Shown here: positions 44,954 to 52,702 of the stretch, piece after piece
Layout of the letters: every line of letters starts with the position of its first letter
How positions within the stretch are numbered: position 1 is the first letter of the stretch
Assembly (NCBI RefSeq): GCF_002953715.1
Contig: NZ_CP025012.1
Span: forward strand, 3,472,001-3,536,000
Source: Rhizobium leguminosarum
Lineage (GTDB): Bacteria > Pseudomonadota > Alphaproteobacteria > Rhizobiales > Rhizobiaceae
DNA length: 64,000 bases
Reading direction: 5' to 3'
Notes under the pieces: generated by a model
What the model was told of the DNA's origin: nothing
The model's input: the letters and a program-made list of their open reading frames with translations, nothing else
Database searches by the model: none
Translations under genes and position numbers: made by a program

Positions 44954-44993
44954 GGGGCCAGACCACCTTTCGGCGGCGGTAAAGGGGATAATT

Positions 44994-45695
44994 ATGCGGG
45001 TACTTCTAATCGAGGATGACAGCGCGACGGCGCAGAGCATCGAGTTGATGCTGAAATCAGAGAGTTTTAATGTTTATACCACCGATCTCGGTGAAGAAGG
45101 CGTCGATCTGGGCAAGCTGTATGATTATGACATCATCCTTCTCGATCTGAACCTGCCCGACATGTCCGGATATGAAGTGCTTCGCACTCTCCGGTTGTCC
45201 AAGGTCAAGACACCGATCCTCATCCTGTCGGGCATGGCCGGCATCGAAGACAAGGTTCGTGGCCTCGGCTTCGGCGCCGACGACTACATGACCAAGCCGT
45301 TCCACAAGGACGAGCTCGTCGCCCGCATCCACGCCATCGTCCGCCGCTCCAAGGGCCATGCCCAGTCGGTCATCATGACCGGCGAGTTGATCGTCAACCT
45401 CGACGCCAAGACTGTCGAAGTCGGCGGCCAGCGCGTCCACCTGACGGGCAAGGAATATCAGATGCTGGAGCTGCTTTCGCTCCGCAAGGGCACCACCCTC
45501 ACCAAGGAAATGTTCCTGAACCACCTTTACGGCGGTATGGACGAGCCGGAACTCAAGATCATCGACGTCTTCATCTGCAAGCTCCGCAAGAAGCTCGCCA
45601 ACGCTGCCGGCGGCGCCAACTATATCGAGACCGTCTGGGGCCGTGGTTACGTTCTTCGCGAGCCGGATGGGGCCGAATACGCCGAAACCGCCTGA
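44994..45695 (+). CDS. ctrA: Cell-cycle master response regulator CtrA
   Basis: 233 aa. The receiver has [20 protein letters not shown], phospho-Asp D51 in [15 protein letters not shown], and Lys in [13 protein letters not shown]. The OmpR-type winged helix has [52 protein letters not shown]. CtrA binds TTAA-N7-TTAA sites and controls division, flagella and replication initiation. ATG 44994 is preceded by AAGGGGA. Its phosphotransferase chpT and inhibitor sciP are both nearby. Confidence 0.98.
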   Translation: MRVLLIEDDSATAQSIELMLKSESFNVYTTDLGEEGVDLGKLYDYDIILLDLNLPDMSGYEVLRTLRLSKVKTPILILSGMAGIEDKVRGLGFGADDYMTKPFHKDELVARIHAIVRRSKGHAQSVIMTGELIVNLDAKTVEVGGQRVHLTGKEYQMLELLSLRKGTTLTKEMFLNHLYGGMDEPELKIIDVFICKLRKKLANAAGGANYIETVWGRGYVLREPDGAEYAETA

Positions 45696-45729
45696 TTTTT
45701 TTCCGATCCCCCTTATCGGATAAACGAAG

Positions 45730-45750
45730 ATCCCGCCTCTCCGGCGGGAT
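45730..45750 (+). terminator. Terminator of ctrA
   Basis: ATCCCGCC pairs with GGCGGGAT across a 5-base loop and is followed by TTTTCGTTT. Flanking AAACGAA and TTCGTTT extend the stem. The T run follows on the plus strand, 35 bases after the ctrA stop. Confidence 0.88.
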
Positions 45751-45922
45751 TTTTCGTTTCTGCCCTGGGCAAACAAGAAGCCACCCTGACGGAAGACTCC
45801 AGGCTGGATCGGCCTGATCCTCTATATCACGTTCATGAGAATGGAAGGTGGCGGCGGCCGAACGCACTTGCACCTTCGGCGTGATGCTCGAGGGATGCCG
45901 ATATTGGCGGAAGAAATCTGCG

Positions 45923-46285
45923 TCAGGCGGCGATCGCGCGGTTTCCGAAAACCGCGGTCAGGATCTTGCGATCGAACGGCTTCAGCAGGAAGTCGGTGGC
46001 ACCGGCCCGTTTGCCCGCCATCAGCTTCTTCAGATCCGCCTCGACGACGCAGTAATAGATCTTGACCTCTTTGCCGCCGTCCATGGCGCGGATGGCGGCG
46101 ATGAGGTCGAGGGCGCCTTCCATGCCGGAATCGACGATCAGATATTCCGGCAGCTCCGCCTGGCAGCGCTGCAGCGCCTCGCCGGCATTGGAGGCTTCGC
46201 TGACGAGAAAATCGAGTTCGGAGAGAATGCGCTTGCCGACCTTGCGGACGATGTCCGAATTATCGGTGATCATGAACCTTTGCAT
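45923..46285 (-). CDS. Stand-alone receiver-domain protein with atypical acidic pocket
   Basis: 120 aa, receiver only. It begins MQRFMITDNSDIVRKVGKRILSELDF; D8 is present but the usual second acid is Asn9. The phospho-Asp is D52 in EYLIVDSGMEG, and Lys ~102 is in DFLLKPFDRKIL. It could accept phosphate weakly or act without phosphorylation. AGGAG precedes the ATG. It is 120 bases downstream of chpT on the same strand, suggesting it is a phosphorelay partner. It does not match CpdR or DivK closely. Confidence 0.8.
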   Translation of the reverse strand: MQRFMITDNSDIVRKVGKRILSELDFLVSEASNAGEALQRCQAELPEYLIVDSGMEGALDLIAAIRAMDGGKEVKIYYCVVEADLKKLMAGKRAGATDFLLKPFDRKILTAVFGNRAIAA

Positions 46286-46405
46286 GGCCGCTCCTTTGCC
46301 CCCGCATTCGTCGCAGCAAGGGGCCTCTTACAACCCTGGAGAATAGGTCCATCAGGCTAACGAATCGTTACCGGACGAGCGCCGACACGCGTCCGCGCTC
46401 CGAAA

Positions 46406-47053
46406 TCAGGCTGCCGCGGCCACTGCCGTGAACACCAGTTCGTCTGCGCTGGCGCTGTGATCGAGCGTCATTCCGCACTCCTGTGCCAGAAGCACGGTGT
46501 AATAGGGCTGGATCGAATGGGCGTCGATCGCCTCCTCGATGGTGCCGGTCGATATCTCGACGAATTTCGGCGGCAGCCGCATCAGTTTGCCTTTGGCCGT
46601 AAGCTTGAACCTGGCATCGAATTCGGGATTTTCGAGCGTTACCTCGAGTACGCCGCCGCGCGGAATGGCGGAATATGCAACGAGGAAGAGGTTGAGCAGC
46701 AGCTTGACACGGTTCTTGGCGACGATGGCGCGCGGTCCGTTCCAGATCACCTCGGTCTTCTTCTCGGCGACGGCAAAATCCTTGGCAGCGCGTTCCGCCT
46801 CGCCGGTGTCGATCGAGGCGCCGACGGATCCTGACGCGCCAAAGGCGAGGCGTGCGAATTTCAGGCGGACGGACGCGTTGAGGGCGCTGGTGCGGATCAG
46901 GTCCATCGCATCGGAGTCGGCGCCACCCTCATCCAGGAGTTCCAGCCCGTTATTGATCGCCCCGACGGGCGAGATGACATCGTGGCAAACGCGGCTGCAA
47001 AGAAGCGCGGCCAGATCCGGGCCGGACAGGGTGAGATTGGGGTTCTTGGACAT
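46406..47053 (-). CDS. chpT: Histidine phosphotransferase ChpT
   Basis: About 215 aa. The dimerisation domain has LAALLCSRVCHDVISPVGAINNGLELLDE, with phospho-His ~H24, and a degenerate ATPase-like domain follows (RVKLLLNLFLVAYSAIPRGG). ChpT passes phosphate from CckA to CtrA and CpdR. AGGAG precedes the two tandem ATGs at 47056 and 47053; I use the second. It lies 700 bases beyond ctrA on the opposite strand. Confidence 0.93.
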   Translation of the reverse strand: MSKNPNLTLSGPDLAALLCSRVCHDVISPVGAINNGLELLDEGGADSDAMDLIRTSALNASVRLKFARLAFGASGSVGASIDTGEAERAAKDFAVAEKKTEVIWNGPRAIVAKNRVKLLLNLFLVAYSAIPRGGVLEVTLENPEFDARFKLTAKGKLMRLPPKFVEISTGTIEEAIDAHSIQPYYTVLLAQECGMTLDHSASADELVFTAVAAAA

Positions 47054-47247
47054 CATCGGCTCCTGAGGGGCGGCAATTTCATTGCGCCCGGAATATACTT
47101 CATCAAAATTGCGCGAAGTTTGCGATCGTACTCGATGCCATAATGACACCATATTTGGTAAACCGATTGTTAAGATCATCGGCGCAAAATGCACCAATCG
47201 CCGCGAGCGGTTGCCCGCTCATAGCCAAACGACGAACGGATGACACT

Positions 47248-47835
47248 ATGCGCCCTCTATTTCCGCACCGATTCATCGGCTTCTGCAGGTTGCTTTCGGC
47301 CCTCGTCTTCTCCTCGCTGATGGTTGCCGCACCGGCCGCTGCCCAGGACAACGGCCAGTACACGATGCAGGAAATCGTCGACGCCGGCCACTCCTTCTTC
47401 GGTTCCGCCAGCGGCGGACTTGCCAAGGTCGTCGAGAGTGCCTTCCAGAAATACGGCCTGCCGAACGGCTATATCCTCGGACAGGAAGGCGGCGGCGCCT
47501 TCATCGCCGGCCTTACCTATGGCGAAGGCCAACTGAACACCAAGAACGCCGGCGAACATAATCTCTACTGGCAGGGACCCTCGCTCGGCCTCGATTACGG
47601 CGGCCAGGGCTCGCGCGTGATGATGCTGGTCTACGACCTGCCCTCCATCAACGGCATCTATGCCCGCTTCGGCGGCGTCAGCGGCTCGGCCTATGTGATC
47701 GCCGGCTTCGGCATGACGCTGCTCAAGAACAACGATGTGCTGGTCGTGCCGATCCGCACCGGCGTCGGTGCCCGCCTCGGCGTCAACGTCGGCTATCTCA
47801 AGATCACTCAGGCGCCGACCTGGAACCCCTTCTGA
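47248..47835 (+). CDS. Exported DUF1134 protein
   Basis: 195 aa with an N-terminal signal segment (LVFSSLMVAAPAAA-QDNGQYTMQEIVDAGHSFFGSASGGLAK). The body is Gly-rich with GYILGQEGGGAFIAGLTYGEGQL and FGGVSGSAYVIAGFGMTLL, the DUF1134 pattern. It is probably periplasmic and of unknown function, common across Rhizobiales. ATG 47248 is chosen because it begins the signal peptide. It is divergent from chpT. Confidence 0.87.
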   Translation: MRPLFPHRFIGFCRLLSALVFSSLMVAAPAAAQDNGQYTMQEIVDAGHSFFGSASGGLAKVVESAFQKYGLPNGYILGQEGGGAFIAGLTYGEGQLNTKNAGEHNLYWQGPSLGLDYGGQGSRVMMLVYDLPSINGIYARFGGVSGSAYVIAGFGMTLLKNNDVLVVPIRTGVGARLGVNVGYLKITQAPTWNPF

Positions 47836-47950
47836 GGCCGCAGAGCCGCCGGAATCTGCCGCCGTTCCCACCGGCGGCCTTGCCATGCGTCCCATGCCTG
47901 CTTAATCATCGCGGCTGACCCGTATCAACCTTCTTACCGATGGCCGCGCC

Positions 47951-49111
47951 GTGATCGAATATGCTCTCTTGTTCGGATTGGGCTTCCTGACCGCGGCCTT
48001 CCTCGTCTTTCTGGTCTCGCCCGCCGTTCACCGCCGTATTGTCTGGTATACCGAGAACCGGCTGAAAGCGACGATGCCGCTGAGCCCGCAAGAGGTTCGC
48101 GCCCAGAAAGACATGGTGCGCGCGCTCTATGCCGCCGAAAACGCCCGCACCACCCAGGACCTTCTGCGTGAGCGCGAGAAATCCCTGTCGTTCCAGCTTC
48201 GCCACGACGCCCTCGCCGTCGACGCCGGCAGGCTTGCCGCCGAGATCGGCGATTTACAGGCGCAGATCGGCGAGATGCATGTCGAGGCGGCCGACCAGCG
48301 CTCGCATCTGCGCAAGGACGAGAACTATATCAGCCAGTTGAAGACCAACCTGCATATTGCCGAGCAGTCCGCCGCCAACAAGGAAAGCGAGCTGGCGACG
48401 ATGCGGACACGCCTGAGCAAGCTCGGCGAACAGGCCGATGGGCTGAGGATTGACCTGGCCGCGCGCGAGACCGAGGCGGAGAGCCTGAAATTCCGGGTCA
48501 ACGCGCTGCGCGACGAACGCGATACGCTGCGCCAGGACGTCAGCCTGCTGCAGAAGCGCGCCAAGGATGCCGAACAGAAACTGACGCAGCAGCAGCATAT
48601 GGTGATCCGCCTGGAGGATAAGGCCGCGCGCGAGAGCGCTTCCGCCACCGAAAAGGAAACCCTGGTTGCTCGCCGCCAGCAGGAGATCGCCAAGTTGAAG
48701 GAGCAGTTGAAGGCCGCCAACGCCGAAATCCGCAAGGTCAACCGGGTCCTGCGCGACGCCGGCCTTGCCGGGATGGTGGCGGAGCTGCCGGCGGAAATGC
48801 CAGCCGAAGACACGGTCGCATCCGCGCTCGACACCGCCGCCGTCACGGCCGAGATGGGCGAGGATGTCCGCAATCGCAGCGCCGCCCTAGCCGAGCGCCT
48901 GCAAAAGGCAAAGGCGGTAACCGGGCGCGATGGCGCGATCCGCGAGGAGATCGCCTCGATCGCCGCCAATATGGTGGCGCTGACCGCACTCAACGAAGGT
49001 CCCTCCTCGCCGATCCGCACGCTGCTCGCAGACGCCGTGGAAAAGAACCCGAACGACCGCGTCAGCCTTGCCGACAGGGCGTCGGCGATCATCGCCGATC
49101 CCCCGCGCTGA
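47951..49111 (+). CDS. Membrane-anchored coiled-coil protein, unknown function
   Basis: 386 aa from a GTG. One N-terminal helix (EYALLFGLGFLTAAFLVFLVSPAV) is followed by about 220 residues of coiled coil (ENARTTQDLLREREKSLSFQLRHDALAV to KLKEQLKAANAEIRKVNRVL). A Glu/Ala linker and a short C-terminal helical domain (DGAIREEIASIAANMVALTALNEGPSSPIRTLLA) complete it. I do not recognise the family. The topology suggests an inner-membrane protein projecting into the cytoplasm. Confidence 0.82.
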   Translation: MIEYALLFGLGFLTAAFLVFLVSPAVHRRIVWYTENRLKATMPLSPQEVRAQKDMVRALYAAENARTTQDLLREREKSLSFQLRHDALAVDAGRLAAEIGDLQAQIGEMHVEAADQRSHLRKDENYISQLKTNLHIAEQSAANKESELATMRTRLSKLGEQADGLRIDLAARETEAESLKFRVNALRDERDTLRQDVSLLQKRAKDAEQKLTQQQHMVIRLEDKAARESASATEKETLVARRQQEIAKLKEQLKAANAEIRKVNRVLRDAGLAGMVAELPAEMPAEDTVASALDTAAVTAEMGEDVRNRSAALAERLQKAKAVTGRDGAIREEIASIAANMVALTALNEGPSSPIRTLLADAVEKNPNDRVSLADRASAIIADPPR

Positions 49112-49192
49112 CGCCTTAGCGCGGCGCGCGTTCGATAGGACAAACGGCGCGCCATCATTTTGAGTTGGCGCAGAACCCTGAAAATCGATGCG

Positions 49193-50017
49193 TTAGATCC
49201 GCCCCATCGCCGAGGCCATGGAAAACAGCGCGATCCCCGTCGCCGTCGCGGCGTTGAGGCTGTCGAGTTCCTCCGATTGTGGAATGCGCGCGCTCTGGAA
49301 CCGCGCAAGCAGCGCCTCCGGCAACCCCTCGCCCTCGGTGCCGACGACGAGCGCCATGCGTGTCGAGGCCGGAATGGCGCGGATATCGGTCTTGCCGTGC
49401 GGCGAAAGCGTCCAGATGGCAAAGCCCCGTTCGGCAAGCGCCAGGAGCACATCCAGTGCCTTGCCGCCGCGACGGTGCGCAACGCTCAGCACCGAACCGA
49501 CCGAGACACGCAGCGCCTTGCGGTAAAGTGGATCACAGGAGGTTTCGTCGAGCAGCACCGCATCCGCCCGGAAGGCAGCCGCGTTGCGAAACATCGAACC
49601 GGCATTGTCGTGATTGGAAATGCCGCAACCGACGAGCACCAGCGCCTGCTCCGGCAGTGCGTCGAGAAGGGCCGCCGCCCCGCGATCCTCCCGCCGGCCG
49701 AGCGCGAGAACACCGCGATGCAGATGGAAACCGACGACGCCGTCGAGCACATCAGCCCCGGCGACATAGACCGGCACATCGGCCGGAAACCGCTCCAGGA
49801 TGGGCAGGACGCCCTCGACGCGATTGCGCAGCAGCAAGATCTTCTCGGCGAAAAAGCCGCGGCCTGCCGCATGCGCCTCGGCGAGCATGCGCAGCACGAC
49901 GGTACCTTCGGCAATGAAGCGCTTCTCTCGGCCCGTCAGGTCGCGCTCGCGAATATCGCGGAATTCAGCGACGCGCGGATCGTCGGCGCTGTCGATGTCG
50001 ATCGGGACGGCGGCCAT
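49193..50017 (-). CDS. TrmH/SpoU-family RNA 2'-O-methyltransferase
   Basis: 274 aa from ATG 50017 with GAGG upstream. The N-terminal substrate-binding part has REKRFIAEGTVVLRMLAEA. The C-terminal SPOUT knot has VLVGCGISNHDNAGSMFRNAAAF, ALVVGTEGEGLPEALLA and SLNAATATGIALFSM, the three SpoU motifs. It methylates rRNA or tRNA ribose; the target base cannot be told. It follows the DUF6476 gene by 7 bases. Confidence 0.92.
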   Translation of the reverse strand: MAAVPIDIDSADDPRVAEFRDIRERDLTGREKRFIAEGTVVLRMLAEAHAAGRGFFAEKILLLRNRVEGVLPILERFPADVPVYVAGADVLDGVVGFHLHRGVLALGRREDRGAAALLDALPEQALVLVGCGISNHDNAGSMFRNAAAFRADAVLLDETSCDPLYRKALRVSVGSVLSVAHRRGGKALDVLLALAERGFAIWTLSPHGKTDIRAIPASTRMALVVGTEGEGLPEALLARFQSARIPQSEELDSLNAATATGIALFSMASAMGRI

Positions 50018-50024
50018 GCCGGCC

Positions 50025-50411
50025 TCAATTGCCCGCGACGGTGACGTCGGCGACGGTGCGGCCGGTCCTGAGATCGTAGACCAGCGCCTTGTTCTTGCCC
50101 TCGACCGTTTCGCCGTAGAACAGGATCTGCCCGGCCGAAAGGGATGTGGACTGCACCTTGAAGCCAAGCGGCAGGGAAACGGTTGCCGCAAGCGGCGCGT
50201 CTGAGGGCACGCCGGAGGCGGTAACAGCGGACGCCGTCTCCTTCGGCTCGCTGTGCATCACCTTGTAGACAACCGCGCCGAAGACCGCCATAAGGCTCAC
50301 GAACATGATGGCGCCGGAAACGATCTGCAGGCGGACCATCTTGCGCCGGACACTTTCCATCGCCGGATCAAGGGGCTTCTCTTCCTGGTCGTCTGGCTCG
50401 ATTGCTGTCAT
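50025..50411 (-). CDS. Small membrane protein (DUF6476-like)
   Basis: 128 aa. The charged N-terminus TAIEPDDQEEKPLDPAMESVRRKMVRLQI is followed by one helix (VSGAIMFVSLMAVFGAVVYKVM). The periplasmic tail reads LPLGFKVQSTSLSAGQILFYGETVEGKNKALVYDLRTGRTVADV. Function is unknown. It is divergent from rluD (start-to-start about 45 bases) and upstream of the RNA methyltransferase in one transcript. Confidence 0.8.
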   Translation of the reverse strand: MTAIEPDDQEEKPLDPAMESVRRKMVRLQIVSGAIMFVSLMAVFGAVVYKVMHSEPKETASAVTASGVPSDAPLAATVSLPLGFKVQSTSLSAGQILFYGETVEGKNKALVYDLRTGRTVADVTVAGN

Positions 50412-50454
50412 CTGTGCGTCCCGTTCTAAAAAAATACGTCGGAGAAGAAGCGTC

Positions 50455-51480
50455 TTGAGCGACCCCTTTAAACAAGCAGCCGGCAATAGAAAAGTCCTGA
50501 CGGCCGATGAAAGCGCCGAAGGCCGGCTTGACGCCTGGCTGACGGCGCAGGTCGGCGAGGAATTTTCGCGCAGCCGCATCAAGACGCTGATCAAGGACGG
50601 CCAGGTTTTTCTGCGCGGCCAACCCGTCACCGACCCGCAACGCAAGGTGCGCACCGGCGATAGTTTCGAGATCACGCTGCCCGAGCCGGAGGACCCGACG
50701 CCGCAGGGCGAGGACATCCCGCTTGATATCCTCCATGAGGACGGCGATGTCATCGTCATCTCCAAGCCTTCCGGCCTCGTCGTCCATCCCGGCCCCGGCA
50801 ACTGGACGGGCACACTGGTCAACGCGCTGATCCACCATTGCAGCGATACACTCTCCGGCATCGGCGGTGTGCGCCGCCCCGGCATCGTCCACCGTCTCGA
50901 CAAGGACACGACAGGCGTCATGGTCGTCGCCAAGAACGACATTGCCCATCGCCACCTCTCGCTTCAATTTGCCGACCATGGCCGCACCATGCCGCTGGAG
51001 CGGGCCTACCAGGCAGTCGTCTGGGGCCGGCCCCGCACGCTGTCGGGCACAGTCGACGCTCCGCTTGGCCGCGCCACCGGCGACCGCACGCGCCGCGCTG
51101 TCAAACGCCCCGAGAGTCAGGACGCTGACGAGGCAATCACGCATTACCAGGTGATCGAGCGCTTCCACGAGAAGCCGGACGCGACAGCGTTCGCCTCGCT
51201 GGTCGAGTGCCGCCTCGAAACCGGCCGCACCCACCAGATCCGTGTCCACATGGCCCATATCGGCCATCCACTGCTCGGCGATACGGTTTACGGCGCCGGC
51301 TTCAAGACCAAGGCCAATCTTCTGCCCGAAGAGATCCGCAAGGTCGTCAACGGTTTCGGCCGCCAGGCGCTGCATGCCTTCATGCTGCAATTCGAGCATC
51401 CCCGCACCGGCGAAATCATGCATTTCGAGGTGCCGCTGCCGGATGATATGGTCGAATTGATCGAGGCGCTGCGGCGATAA
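50455..51480 (+). CDS. rluD: Ribosomal large-subunit pseudouridine synthase RluD
   Basis: 341 aa from a TTG with GGAGAAG upstream; no ATG is available near the S4 domain. The S4 domain (GRLDAWLTAQVGEEFSRSRIKTLIKDGQV) is followed by the RluA-family catalytic core, with the nucleophile D149 in GIVHRLDKDTTGVMVVAK and the end motif GRTHQIRVHMAHIGHPLLGDTVYG. RluD modifies helix 69 of 23S rRNA. It is followed at 190 bases by rpoH, a common rhizobial order. Confidence 0.93.
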   Translation: MSDPFKQAAGNRKVLTADESAEGRLDAWLTAQVGEEFSRSRIKTLIKDGQVFLRGQPVTDPQRKVRTGDSFEITLPEPEDPTPQGEDIPLDILHEDGDVIVISKPSGLVVHPGPGNWTGTLVNALIHHCSDTLSGIGGVRRPGIVHRLDKDTTGVMVVAKNDIAHRHLSLQFADHGRTMPLERAYQAVVWGRPRTLSGTVDAPLGRATGDRTRRAVKRPESQDADEAITHYQVIERFHEKPDATAFASLVECRLETGRTHQIRVHMAHIGHPLLGDTVYGAGFKTKANLLPEEIRKVVNGFGRQALHAFMLQFEHPRTGEIMHFEVPLPDDMVELIEALRR

Positions 51481-51530
51481 AGGCGGCTCTGAATGCCGGT
51501 CTTCCAACTCACACCTGCGTGAGCGGCACC

Positions 51531-51559
51531 TTGAACCGCCGTTTCGCCACACTTATCTG
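51531..51559 (+). promoter_or_regulatory. Candidate promoter of rpoH
   Basis: TTGAAC (51531-51536) and TATCTG (51554-51559) are separated by exactly 17 bases. The -35 lies in ACCTTGAA, which also resembles the CTTGAA heat-shock -35 element. It is 110 bases upstream of the rpoH start. Confidence 0.4.
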
Positions 51560-51668
51560 TATATGGACTTAGTGCGGGCTCGGAGAGAGCCGCACGTCCC
51601 GGTTTGCCTTTTTTAACGCGAGGACGCGTTTCCATCGGGAACCGGAATTCACTTTAGGAGGGTGCACT

Positions 51669-52577
51669 ATGGCCCGAAATACCTTGCCGTCCATTACCGC
51701 CGGTGAAGCCGGTCTCAATCGTTACCTCGACGAAATCCGCAAGTTCCCGATGCTGGAGCCACAGCAGGAATACATGCTCGCCAAGCGTTATGCCGAGCAC
51801 GGTGACCGGGACGCCGCCCACAAGCTCGTCACCAGCCATCTTCGCCTCGTCGCGAAGATCGCGATGGGTTATCGCGGCTACGGCCTGCCGATCGGCGAAG
51901 TCGTCTCCGAGGGCAATGTCGGCTTGATGCAGGCCGTCAAGAAGTTCGATGCCGAGCGCGGCTTCCGCCTCGCCACCTACGCCATGTGGTGGATCAAGGC
52001 CTCGATCCAGGAATATATCCTGCGCTCGTGGTCGCTGGTGAAGATGGGCACGACCGCCAACCAGAAGCGCCTGTTCTTCAACCTGCGCCGGCTGAAGGGC
52101 CGCATCCAGGCAATCGATGACGGCGACCTGAAGCCGGAGCACGTCTCCGAAATCGCCACCAAGCTGAACGTCTCGGAGGAGGAGGTCATTTCGATGAACC
52201 GCCGCCTCTCCGGCGACGCCTCGCTGAACGCGCCGATCAAGGCAGCCGAAGGTGATAGCGGCCAATGGCAGGATTGGCTGGTGGACGACCATGACAGCCA
52301 GGAAGACGTGCTGATCGAACAGGATGAGCTCGACACCCGCCGGCGCATGCTGGCGAAAGCGATGAGCGTGCTGAACGAGCGCGAACGCCGCATCTTCGAG
52401 GCTCGCCGTCTCGCCGAGGATCCAGTGACCCTGGAAGACCTTTCGACCGAATTCGACATCAGCCGCGAACGCGTCCGCCAGATCGAGGTCCGCGCCTTCG
52501 AAAAGGTGCAGGACGCGGTCCGCAAGGAAGCCCTGGAACGCGCCAAGGCCGTCCGCGTCGTCGAAGCCACGGCATAA
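51669..52577 (+). CDS. rpoH: RNA polymerase heat-shock sigma factor RpoH (RpoH1 type)
   Basis: 302 aa. Region 2 has HLRLVAKIAMGYRGYGLPIGEVVSEGNVGLMQAVKKFDAERGFRLATYAMWWIKASIQEYILRSWSLVKMGTT. The RpoH box-like segment QKRLFFNLRRLKGRIQAI is present. Region 4 has LNERERRIFEARRLAEDPVTLEDLSTEFDISRERVRQIEVRAFEKVQ. The start MARNTLPSITAGEAGLNRYLDEIRKFPMLEP matches rhizobial RpoH1. GGAGGG precedes the ATG. It directs heat and pH stress genes. Confidence 0.97.
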   Translation: MARNTLPSITAGEAGLNRYLDEIRKFPMLEPQQEYMLAKRYAEHGDRDAAHKLVTSHLRLVAKIAMGYRGYGLPIGEVVSEGNVGLMQAVKKFDAERGFRLATYAMWWIKASIQEYILRSWSLVKMGTTANQKRLFFNLRRLKGRIQAIDDGDLKPEHVSEIATKLNVSEEEVISMNRRLSGDASLNAPIKAAEGDSGQWQDWLVDDHDSQEDVLIEQDELDTRRRMLAKAMSVLNERERRIFEARRLAEDPVTLEDLSTEFDISRERVRQIEVRAFEKVQDAVRKEALERAKAVRVVEATA

Positions 52578-52602
52578 GGCCTGCCGCGTGATAAAATTGA
52601 AG

Positions 52603-52626
52603 AAGGCGGGCCTTGCGGCCCGCCTT
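52603..52626 (+). terminator. Terminator of rpoH
   Basis: AAGGCGGGCC pairs with GGCCCGCCTT around TTGC and is followed by TTCTTTTTC, 26 bases after the stop. Confidence 0.9.
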
Positions 52627-52702
52627 TTCTTTTTCATTCACCTTTGCTCCGCAGTCTCAGCGCCACCCCAAAGGTCCGGGAATGCTGGCGTTGCGGAAAC
52701 CG

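Noticed and set aside
47858..47878. GCCGCCG/CGGCGGC hairpin as the terminator of the DUF1134 gene
   Set aside because: Only 7 pairs, several alternative pairings and no T run.
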